This document shows, in pieces, positions 34,932 to 42,482 of a stretch of DNA of 64,000 nt. Both the position numbers and the translations under genes were made by a program. The stretch is from Micavibrio sp. UBA6212 (GTDB taxonomy: Bacteria > Pseudomonadota > Alphaproteobacteria > Micavibrionales > Micavibrionaceae): the NCBI GenBank assembly GCA_002421905.1, contig DISK01000014.1, forward strand, positions 62,001-126,000, written 5' to 3'. Under the pieces are notes generated by a model. It was not told the DNA's origin. It saw only the letters and a program-made list of their open reading frames with translations, and made no database searches. The stretch's first letter is position 1. Each line of letters opens with the position of its first letter.

Positions 34932-36578
34932 ATGAAAATAAAAGCATCTGCCCTCCTGACTTTCCTGTTTCTGACAGCCGCGTACGAAGTCAAGGCAGCT
35001 CCCGCAAATGTTGACTTTACCGTGACCATGAGCGAAGCCGCCAACGTCACAGGCTGCCCTGCCAACTGTCCCCGCATCGCCGTCACGGTTGACGGACAAA
35101 CCCGTTACGCAGAATATAGCGCAGGAACAGGATCATCTTCCCTTACCTTTTCCTATGCCCCGACCATTGGCGATCTTGATCTCGATGGTGTAACGCTCAC
35201 TTCCCCGATTGACCTGAATGGCGGAACCATCACCGATCTCAACGGGAACTCAATCACACCACTGACCTATACCGTTCCTGATACCTCCGGCATCAAAATC
35301 GACTACCCGTCTCTCTCGATGGATTTTACCAACGGCACAGGCGGGCGATACACACTCAACGGCACAGCCTACAACGATCTCTCTTCTTTCCTGACTGCCA
35401 CCGGTGGGACTTATACACGCGCCAGTGTAGGAACATATTTCGATTCAACAGGTACACTCCAAACCGCAGCCGCCAACCAACCTCGCTTCGACTATGATCC
35501 AGTTACCCACGCCCCAAAAGGCATCCTCATTGAGGAACAAAGGACGAATTTACTTACAAACGGACAAGGAGCCGGCGCCTCCGGAGTTACAAACCCATCC
35601 GGATGGAATATCGACCAAGCTTTCGGAGGGATTCAGCCGTCTCTAAAAAACAGTGGCATAGACTCTCAAGGCTATGGATATTTTGAGTTCACCATCAACG
35701 GAACAACAACACTACCCAATCGATTATTGGTTAACCCCGCATCTGCGAGGATAAATATTTTAGCAAATACGCCATACACACTATCGTACAATGTTGAACT
35801 GACAAACGGAATCTACCCATACGGTATTCAAGCAAGTATTGCATGGTATGATGCATCAAACAACGTGCTATCCAGCAACTATGGCTATGCCCGACATACA
35901 GTCGGTTCAAAGATACGTCAATCCGACACTGTAACGTCGCCAGCATCTGCTGCTAAAATGAGAATCTGGTTCGACTTTATTGATTATGGAGCGCCCAATA
36001 TCGGAAGCAATGAAAACTTCACTATAAGACTTTCTGGCATTCAACTTGAACAGGGCAGATTTCCTACATCCTACATTCCCACAACAAGTTCTGCCGTAAC
36101 GCGACAGACCGACACCCTGACCATTCCAACGAGCGGATGGACAGGCTCTTTTATCGGAACGTTAATGGCGCAATCTGTTATTCCCTATCTGGGGGCATCA
36201 ACCCGATATCCCGGCATTGCGGCAATGGATGATGGCTCCATTAGTAATGCTATCCATTTTTTGATAGGTGATCCGGGTGGTGATGAAAAGGCCGCAAGTA
36301 TGCATTATGGAGGAATCTCCAATTATAGCTTCTTAAGTAATGCATACATAGTTGGCAATATTTTGAAGCAATGTCTGGCTTATAGCGGAACCTCAACAAA
36401 TGCGGCACAAGATGGAGTTCTAGGAACATCTGCGGAGGCGCTCTCAATTCCAAATTTGACTACGCTTCGCGTTGGCAATCGCCGCGGAGGAGTTGATCCT
36501 CTCAATGGTTGGGTGCAAACAACAAAATACTATCCGTTCCGCGTATCTGATGCGCAGTTACAATTGTTAACGCAATAG
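34932..36578 (+). CDS. secreted Ig-like/lectin-like paralogue 1
   Basis: 548 residues. Signal peptide MKIKASALLTFLFLTAAYEVKA, then directly an Ig-like (SwmB/invasin-type) half-domain: PANVDFTVTMSEAANVTGC, RYAEYSAGTGSSSLTFSY and LDLDGVTLTSPIDLNGGTI. A linker module follows with TYFDSTGTLQTA and PRFDYDPVTHAPKGILIEE, which resembles modules of phage tail and spike proteins. The central 150 residues are a beta-sandwich-like region special to this copy, ending GRFPTSYIPTTSSAVTRQ. The C-terminus is a concanavalin-like domain ending YYPFRVSDAQLQLLTQ. It starts 3 nt after, and in frame with, the autotransporter stop. Confidence 0.72.
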   Translation: MKIKASALLTFLFLTAAYEVKAAPANVDFTVTMSEAANVTGCPANCPRIAVTVDGQTRYAEYSAGTGSSSLTFSYAPTIGDLDLDGVTLTSPIDLNGGTITDLNGNSITPLTYTVPDTSGIKIDYPSLSMDFTNGTGGRYTLNGTAYNDLSSFLTATGGTYTRASVGTYFDSTGTLQTAAANQPRFDYDPVTHAPKGILIEEQRTNLLTNGQGAGASGVTNPSGWNIDQAFGGIQPSLKNSGIDSQGYGYFEFTINGTTTLPNRLLVNPASARINILANTPYTLSYNVELTNGIYPYGIQASIAWYDASNNVLSSNYGYARHTVGSKIRQSDTVTSPASAAKMRIWFDFIDYGAPNIGSNENFTIRLSGIQLEQGRFPTSYIPTTSSAVTRQTDTLTIPTSGWTGSFIGTLMAQSVIPYLGASTRYPGIAAMDDGSISNAIHFLIGDPGGDEKAASMHYGGISNYSFLSNAYIVGNILKQCLAYSGTSTNAAQDGVLGTSAEALSIPNLTTLRVGNRRGGVDPLNGWVQTTKYYPFRVSDAQLQLLTQ

Positions 36579-36580
36579 AG

Positions 36581-36600
36581 GAAAAGAAAAGAAAAGAAAA
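36581..36600 (+). repeat. (GAAAA)4 simple sequence repeat in translation-start region
   Basis: Four perfect GAAAA units plus GAA lie between the AGAGG sequence overlapping the previous stop and the ATG at 36604. Change in copy number would alter spacing between ribosome site and start codon. Confidence 0.85.
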
Positions 36601-36603
36601 GAA

Positions 36604-38193
36604 ATGAAAAAAATAGTTTCATTTTTGGGGTTCTCGTTTTTCCTTATCCCATCCACTTGGGCTGCACCAGCCAATGTGGATTTTATCGTTACGATGAGTG
36701 AGGCGGTGAATGTGACGGGGTGCCCGACTAACTGCCCGCGCATTGCGGTCACTGTTGACGGGCAAACCAGATACGCAACCTACTCCGCAGGGACAGGCAC
36801 ATCGTCTCTCACCTTTTCTTATGCCCCGACCATTGGCGATCTTGATCTCGATGGGGTCGCGTTAACATCACCAATTGATTTGAATGGCGGAACTATCACC
36901 GACCTCAACGGCAATCCTGAAACAGACCTAACCTTTACAGTCCCCAATACATCAGGCATAAAAATTGATTACCCGTCTCTCTCGATGGATTTTGTGGCAG
37001 ACGCAGATGGGCGTTATACAGTCAATGGGACAGCCTATAATGATCTCTCCTCTTTCCTTGGTGCCACAGGTGGCACATTCACCCGTTCCAGTGTGGGAAC
37101 ATATTTTGATTCAACAGGAACACTTCAAACTGCGGCCTCAGGCCAACCCCGCTTCGACCATGACCCGGTTACCCACACCCCAAAAGGAATCCTCATCGAG
37201 GAAAGCCGTTCAAATAAATTGCTAAACAGTTCTGATTTCAACGCCTCTGGCTGGAGTAGAACAGATATTACAGTTAATAGCAGCACAGGGCATATATATA
37301 ACCTACAAAAGATCACGGAGGGGTCAGCAGGAACCGCGCTCCTAAGACAAAATGTATTTGGGGCATTTACAGCCGGATCAACAACATACGGTTCATTTTT
37401 TGTTTCAAGGGGGAATACAGACTGGATTGTTGTAAAAATCAATGAAACAGGGGCTGGAGAAATCGCAAATTTTTGGTTTAATATTGCAACAGGAATCGCA
37501 GGATCCATTACAAAAACAGGGGGGAGCAACGAAACAGCAAAAATTATTCCTATTTCAAGTGGCGTATATAGAATAATTGTAAGCTTTCTCCCAAATCCAA
37601 CATCAACAAATCGAGGAATTTTGATAAGTTCTGCAACATCAAACGGCTCTTTATCACGAGTGCCTGGGGCAGAATACTATGTATCATACGCTCAACTTGA
37701 ACAAGGCTCTTTCCCCACTTCCTATATCCCTACCACAAGCGCAGCGGTAACGCGTGCGGCAGAAACGATGACCGTACCAATAAGTTCTTGGTTCAATAAT
37801 ACAAACGGTTCAATTTCTTTTACCGGAGACGTTATTTCATCTGGAACAGAAGCCACTCCAGGAGGAATTGCTATACATTCAATCGGGAATAATGGTTATT
37901 TGTTTTATAAACAAGCGGGCACATTGAACCTCTATTCTTTTGTTGGAACGGGGCAAGTTAATATTGGTGCAGTATCAAGTAACACTCTATTTATTGCAGG
38001 AATGGCCTATAACACAACGACAGCAAAAGGGGCATTGAACGGAGTCCTATCTGCTGGTTTTACACCTTCATCTGTCTGGCTGCCGACATATTTGAAAACA
38101 AATCAAGCTGGCTCATGGAATGGGCACATCATGAAATATAAATTTTATCCAACTCAATCCTCTGACACCCAACTCCAACTTTTAACACAGTGA
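36604..38193 (+). CDS. secreted Ig-like/lectin-like paralogue 2
   Basis: 529 residues. Signal peptide MKKIVSFLGFSFFLIPSTWA with cleavage near AAPANV. The Ig-like half-domain (VDFIVTMSEAVNVTGCPTNC, LTFSYAPTIGDLDLDG) and the FDHDPVTHTPKGILIEESR module match paralogue 1. The centre is different: SGWSRTDITVNSSTGHIYNL and FFVSRGNTDWIVVKI, a carbohydrate-binding-like beta sandwich in appearance. It rejoins the family at LEQGSFPTSYIPTTSAAVTR and ends KFYPTQSSDTQLQLLTQ. Located 25 nt after paralogue 1. Secretion through Sec is predicted; how it is retained at the surface is unknown. Confidence 0.72.
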   Translation: MKKIVSFLGFSFFLIPSTWAAPANVDFIVTMSEAVNVTGCPTNCPRIAVTVDGQTRYATYSAGTGTSSLTFSYAPTIGDLDLDGVALTSPIDLNGGTITDLNGNPETDLTFTVPNTSGIKIDYPSLSMDFVADADGRYTVNGTAYNDLSSFLGATGGTFTRSSVGTYFDSTGTLQTAASGQPRFDHDPVTHTPKGILIEESRSNKLLNSSDFNASGWSRTDITVNSSTGHIYNLQKITEGSAGTALLRQNVFGAFTAGSTTYGSFFVSRGNTDWIVVKINETGAGEIANFWFNIATGIAGSITKTGGSNETAKIIPISSGVYRIIVSFLPNPTSTNRGILISSATSNGSLSRVPGAEYYVSYAQLEQGSFPTSYIPTTSAAVTRAAETMTVPISSWFNNTNGSISFTGDVISSGTEATPGGIAIHSIGNNGYLFYKQAGTLNLYSFVGTGQVNIGAVSSNTLFIAGMAYNTTTAKGALNGVLSAGFTPSSVWLPTYLKTNQAGSWNGHIMKYKFYPTQSSDTQLQLLTQ

Positions 38194-38203
38194 GAAATGG
38201 ATT

Positions 38204-39919
38204 ATGAAGTTTACATATATCATTACAAGGAGTAAAACGACGAAGAAATCCATAACAACACTCTGGATTGCGTCACTGGCGTTCGCAATGACGATGGGGG
38301 GAATGGCATCAGTCTCTTTAGCCGCCCCTGCAACTATTGATTTTACCGTGACCATGAGCGAAGCCGCCAACGTCACAGGCTGCCCTGCCACCTGCCCACG
38401 CATTGCGGTGGATGTTGGTGGGATTACTCGTTACGCAGAATACAGTGCAGGAACAGGATCATCTTCCCTCACCTTTTCCTATGCCCCGACCATTGGCGAT
38501 CTTGATCTCGATGGCGTAACGCTAACCTCACCAATTGATTTGAATGGCGGAACCATCACCGACCTCAACGGTAATGCCATTACTGATCTGGCCTACACCG
38601 CTCCTGATACTTCCGGTATTAAAATCGACTACCCGTCTCTCTCGATGGACTTTATAGCAAATGCCGATGGGCGTTATACACTCAACGGCACTGCTTACAA
38701 TGATCTATCCTCATTTTTAGGCGCTGCGGGCGGCACATTCACCCGCGCCTCAACCGCAACTTATTATGATTCCACGGGGACACTACAAACCTCATCCAAC
38801 GATACACCCAGATTTGATTATGATCCCGCCACCCTCGCCCCAAAAGGGATAATGATTGAGCAAGCCTTTACAAACGGCATAAAAAATTCTGAAGATTTCA
38901 GCGTAGCATCCCATTGGACAGCAACCAATATCACACTGGATTCAACTTATGTCTCACCAACGGGCAACATAGGTGCAACAAAACTGATTGCAGATACATC
39001 CAACGCTACTCACAATCTGATCTCTACACTAAGCGGAGGGGCCAATGCAGTTTTAGGGCAGCCGATTATTGGTTCTGCTTTTGTAAAGGCCGGAGAATAC
39101 AATCGGATTAGACTCGAACTCTTGCCTGCAACAATTTTCCCACTTGTCGCTGGAGTTCAAACCCCGCCCAGTGTAACTGTGGACACATCCACTGGAACTA
39201 TTATCTCTTCGGCAAACACATCATCCACCTCAATACAAGCCCTGCCAAATGGCTGGTATCGGGTTTTCTGGGGCAGGACGACAATAAATGCGAATACGGT
39301 TCGAGTAAGAGCAATGCTTCAGGATAATTCCGGCAACACAACCTTCACAGGAGACGGTACATCAGGAATTTTACTTTGGGGTTATCAGCTTAATATCAAT
39401 ATTCCACACCCTGTTTCCTATATGCCCTCCAACGGATCATGGGGCATTCACAGCAAAGACGAACTGATACTTCCTCTGAACAGTTGGTATAATCAATCCG
39501 CACAAACATTATGGGGGAAAGGTTATTCAAATGGAGTCTCATCAAGCTCGGCAGCAACTTTGGCAGATATAAACGATAATAGCTTCAATGAACGTTTTCA
39601 AATCAGATTTCAAAGCGGCCCACAATATGGAGGCATTATCACACAATCAGGAAGCGTTGAAACCAACATCAACGGGGGAAGCTATACCTTTGGACAGGAA
39701 AAATCCATGGTTATGGGAGGTCAGAATAACGACGTCGCTTTAAGCTCAAATGGAGCGATCATTTCAACCGACAATGCGATAACCATGCCTTCAGCAGCAA
39801 CTCAGCTCCGAGTTGGCTCTACATCCAGTGGTCTCGAATTTCTCAATGGCAGCCTATCAGGATTAAAATACTACCCCTCTCGAGTGTCGAACACCCAACT
39901 CCAACTTTTGACGCAGTGA
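38204..39919 (+). CDS. secreted Ig-like/lectin-like paralogue 3, repeat-derived signal peptide
   Basis: 571 residues. The predicted signal peptide (ITTLWIASLAFAMTMGGMAS...LAA) is mostly encoded by a 74-bp palindromic repeat (38219-38292). The mature start PATIDFTVTMSEAANVTGC and the Ig-like half-domain match the other copies; PRFDYDPATLAPKGIMIEQ follows. The centre differs again (HWTATNITLDSTYVSPTGN, GSAFVKAGEYNRIRLELLP). The joining motif is altered to HPVSYMPSNGSWGIH, and the end is KYYPSRVSNTQLQLLTQ. Ten nt after paralogue 2. Confidence 0.72.
   Translation: MKFTYIITRSKTTKKSITTLWIASLAFAMTMGGMASVSLAAPATIDFTVTMSEAANVTGCPATCPRIAVDVGGITRYAEYSAGTGSSSLTFSYAPTIGDLDLDGVTLTSPIDLNGGTITDLNGNAITDLAYTAPDTSGIKIDYPSLSMDFIANADGRYTLNGTAYNDLSSFLGAAGGTFTRASTATYYDSTGTLQTSSNDTPRFDYDPATLAPKGIMIEQAFTNGIKNSEDFSVASHWTATNITLDSTYVSPTGNIGATKLIADTSNATHNLISTLSGGANAVLGQPIIGSAFVKAGEYNRIRLELLPATIFPLVAGVQTPPSVTVDTSTGTIISSANTSSTSIQALPNGWYRVFWGRTTINANTVRVRAMLQDNSGNTTFTGDGTSGILLWGYQLNINIPHPVSYMPSNGSWGIHSKDELILPLNSWYNQSAQTLWGKGYSNGVSSSSAATLADINDNSFNERFQIRFQSGPQYGGIITQSGSVETNINGGSYTFGQEKSMVMGGQNNDVALSSNGAIISTDNAITMPSAATQLRVGSTSSGLEFLNGSLSGLKYYPSRVSNTQLQLLTQ
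38219..38292 (+). repeat. palindromic element inside a signal-peptide coding region (diverged left arm)
   Basis: Begins ATCATTACAAGGAGTAAAAC and ends TTCGCAATGAC. The right arm TGGATTGCGTCACTGGCG is the same as in the 39945 copy; the left arm has several substitutions. Translated in frame as part of the signal peptide of paralogue 3. Confidence 0.8.
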
Positions 39920-39926
39920 GAAATGG

Positions 39927-41618
39927 ATGATGAATTTTACACCTGTCATTGCGAGGAGTAAAGCGACGAAGCCATCCATAACAACACTCTGGATTGCGTC
40001 ACTGGCGTTCGCAATGACGATGGGGGGAATGGCATCAGTATCTCTAGCCGCCCCTGCAACTATTGATTTTACCGTGACCATGAGCGAAGCCGCCAACGTC
40101 ACAGGCTGCCCTGCCAACTGTCCGCGCATCGCCGTCACTGTCGATGGTCAAACAAGATACGCAGAATACAGTGCAGGAACAGGATCATCCTCCCTCACCT
40201 TTTCCTATGCCCCGACCATTGGCGATCTTGATCTCGATGGCGTAACACTTACCTCCCCGATTGATTTGAATGGTGGAACTATCACCGACCTGAATGGCAA
40301 TGCCATTACTGATCTGGCCTACACCGCTCCTGATACTTCCGGTATTAAAATCGACTACCCATCCCTCTCGATGGATTTTATAACAGATGCCGATGGACGC
40401 TATACAATCAACGGAACTGCCTATAATGATCTGTCCTCATTTTTAGGCGCAGCGGGAGGATCGTTTACCCGCGCATCAACAGCAACCTATTTCGATTCAA
40501 CGGGCACGCTCCAAACCGCTGCCTCAGGCGAACCCCGCTTCGACCATGATCCCATCACTCACGCCCCCAAAGGAATACTTATTGAAGAAAGTAGAACAAA
40601 TAAGCTCCTGTTCTCTCAACAAATTGAAACATCAACTACAAAATGGGCCGTAAGCAACACGACCTTGACATTATCTGCAATACCTAGCCCCATTCAATCA
40701 ACTATGGCATATTCCGTCAATGAAAACACAAACAACACCACGCACTATTTCCAATCAGGCACATATACATTGTCTGATACAAACAATACAATTTCAGCCT
40801 TTGTAAAAACCAATGGGAGATCATCGATTGGTTTCAAAACAAATGCAAATGGTATAACCACAAACTGCATTTTTGATTTATCTACAGGTACTGTATCATC
40901 TCTAGGCACTTATCTAAGTGCAACAATTACACCCATCAACAATGGTTGGTGGAGACTTTCTGCGACATTTAACCCAAGTGCTGGGTCAGGCGTATCAACA
41001 TGGGTAGGCATACAACTCTATGATGACAGCAACAACAGTGTATATGCGGGAGACCCAACCAAAGGTATTTATGCGACCGGATTCCAATGGGAGCATGGGT
41101 CTTTCCCAACCTCCTACATCTCCACAACAGGTGCAGCCGTGACACGTCAGGCGGACATGTTGACGATGCCGACGGGAGGGTGGCATGATTCAGCACGAGG
41201 AACAATGTTTGCCCAAGCATCTATCCCCCACATGGGCGGTGCAAATAGCCCCAGAACAGCATCTTTAGATGATGCAACAAACAACAATAGAATTAATCTG
41301 CTTATTAATGATGGAGGAGCAGACCAGAGCTATGCTCAAATCTATAACTTAGGAACAAACCTCTTTAATTCAATAATCGGCACATATACCCAGAACACGA
41401 ATTTTAAGCAAGGAATAGCCTATGCAAACAATAACACAATCTCTGCATTCAATGGGGTTCTGGGTTCATTGGATGTCTCTGTAAGTATACCAACCGTCAG
41501 CCAGCTATCTATTGGCCGCCACGCGATTGGTACAGAAATTCTTAATGGAAATATCCAAAATCTAAGATACTACCCCACGCGCGTATCCAACACCCAACTG
41601 CAACTTTTGACACAATAG
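39927..41618 (+). CDS. secreted Ig-like/lectin-like paralogue 4, repeat-derived signal peptide
   Basis: 563 residues. Residues about 7-31 of the signal peptide (VIARSKATKPSITTLWIASL and on) come from the palindromic element at 39945-40018; predicted cleavage is after SVSLA-A. Then PATIDFTVTMSEAANVTGCP, the Ig-like half-domain and FDHDPITHAPKGILIEESRT as in the others. The central part (SNTTLTLSAIPSPIQSTMAY, TISAFVKTNGRSSIGFKTN) is copy-specific. It ends GSFPTSYISTTGAAVTRQ and, at the C-terminus, RYYPTRVSNTQLQLLTQ. Last gene of the array. ATG at 39930 is an equal alternative. Confidence 0.72.
   Translation: MMNFTPVIARSKATKPSITTLWIASLAFAMTMGGMASVSLAAPATIDFTVTMSEAANVTGCPANCPRIAVTVDGQTRYAEYSAGTGSSSLTFSYAPTIGDLDLDGVTLTSPIDLNGGTITDLNGNAITDLAYTAPDTSGIKIDYPSLSMDFITDADGRYTINGTAYNDLSSFLGAAGGSFTRASTATYFDSTGTLQTAASGEPRFDHDPITHAPKGILIEESRTNKLLFSQQIETSTTKWAVSNTTLTLSAIPSPIQSTMAYSVNENTNNTTHYFQSGTYTLSDTNNTISAFVKTNGRSSIGFKTNANGITTNCIFDLSTGTVSSLGTYLSATITPINNGWWRLSATFNPSAGSGVSTWVGIQLYDDSNNSVYAGDPTKGIYATGFQWEHGSFPTSYISTTGAAVTRQADMLTMPTGGWHDSARGTMFAQASIPHMGGANSPRTASLDDATNNNRINLLINDGGADQSYAQIYNLGTNLFNSIIGTYTQNTNFKQGIAYANNNTISAFNGVLGSLDVSVSIPTVSQLSIGRHAIGTEILNGNIQNLRYYPTRVSNTQLQLLTQ
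39945..40018 (+). repeat. palindromic element inside a signal-peptide coding region (intact arms)
   Basis: GTCATTGCGA (39945-39954) pairs exactly with TCGCAATGAC (40009-40018), and GCCATCCA (39971-39978) with TGGATTGC (39990-39997) with one mismatch. Related half-elements lie at 5814 and 13264. The whole 74 bp is translated. Confidence 0.88.
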
Positions 41619-41640
41619 GCCTGAGTTAAGTAGGCCATCA
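41617..41640 (+). terminator. weak hairpin at the end of the adhesin array
   Basis: GGCCT (41618-41622) pairs with AGGCC (41632-41636) right at the stop codon, with ATCAGATTTATATT after it. The stem is short and lacks a pure T-tract, so termination is uncertain. Confidence 0.35.
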
Positions 41641-41683
41641 GATTTATATTGCCATAATTTAGAATATTTGCTACGGATGCCTG

Positions 41684-42274
41684 ATGTCCCTGAAACACAC
41701 CTTTGATTGCCTCGTCAGAAATTACCGTGCTCGTCCAGACGAGCCGAAGCCTTCTTTAAGACAAATATTTGCCAATCAGGGCAAACTGTCGTCTCAAGTT
41801 GTTCATATCGTTTATCCAGACACACTCAAACAACTTGCCGAACTTAATCACTACAATAATGACCTGTATAAAAATCAAGGCCGTAGAGGAGATTTCCTGC
41901 CCTTTCTGCTCATTGAAAACTGCCAGCCGGACAGCCTTTTCTTCATCATAGCGGATGACCAAAACCGTTTTATTGCCAGCATGACCCTTCATCCAGTGCC
42001 TGATGAACCTCAACGGCTGCAATTATCCCAGATATCAGTTCACAAAAATTACCAGAACATGGGATTAGCCACTCGGATGCTGGACACTGCAAAAACGTAT
42101 CTGAACAAAGACCGCCGCGACATCACAGAAATCATCGTGACCAGCTTTGAAGAAGATGGCACACGCTGGTTGCGCCCCAAATGTCTGGATATGAGCGAGG
42201 GACTCAAAGCGCAGGTTCTACGCAAAGATAACCACACAGGCGATCTCATTCCCCTTGGCCCTATGCCCGAATAA
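41684..42274 (+). CDS. GNAT-family acetyltransferase
   Basis: A 196-residue protein. The acetyl-CoA-binding motif A of GNAT enzymes is visible as LSQISVHKNYQNMGLATRMLD (about residues 110-130, in the order strand, pyrophosphate loop, helix), preceded by the strand FFIIADDQNRFIASMTLHPV. The N-terminal 60 residues are extra. The substrate is unknown. No signal peptide. It lies 65 nt after the adhesin array and before the dnaK promoter; whether it belongs with the array is unclear. Confidence 0.7.
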   Translation: MSLKHTFDCLVRNYRARPDEPKPSLRQIFANQGKLSSQVVHIVYPDTLKQLAELNHYNNDLYKNQGRRGDFLPFLLIENCQPDSLFFIIADDQNRFIASMTLHPVPDEPQRLQLSQISVHKNYQNMGLATRMLDTAKTYLNKDRRDITEIIVTSFEEDGTRWLRPKCLDMSEGLKAQVLRKDNHTGDLIPLGPMPE

Positions 42275-42280
42275 ATTCCC

Positions 42281-42310
42281 CTTGACATCTAGGATAAAAA
42301 TCCTAATAAT
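42281..42310 (+). promoter_or_regulatory. promoter with TAGGA-N6-TCCTA operator upstream of dnaK
   Basis: TTGACA (42282-42287), 17-nt spacer, AATAAT (42305-42310). TAGGA (42290-42294) and TCCTA (42301-42305) form an inverted repeat over the spacer. The preceding C also makes CTTGAC, so sigma-32 use cannot be excluded. Closer to dnaK, CGCTATATG near 42370 may be a second -10. Confidence 0.5.
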
Positions 42311-42482
42311 TAATTTGTAGATTACTGCAATTTACAGCATATAACGGGGTGTCAAATCGGAGCCCAATGCGCTATATGTGATGCCATACAGAAACTTGGA
42401 CAAAGTTTTCTGTGGGAATTTGTGTCGATGCTCACGGTGAGGTCGCGCGAAATTTGCCAACTAAAATAATGAGGTATAAAAA

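Noticed and set aside
36567..36752. Minus-strand ORFs opposite the starts of the secreted paralogues (MRGQ...GHPVTFTAS type)
   Set aside because: They recur only because the plus-strand sequence is repeated; they have no ribosome sites and are shadows.
42389..42412. Imperfect inverted repeat (GAAACTTGG/AAAGTTTTC) before dnaK considered as a CIRCE element
   Set aside because: Arms do not resemble TTAGCACTC/GAGTGCTAA and pair poorly.
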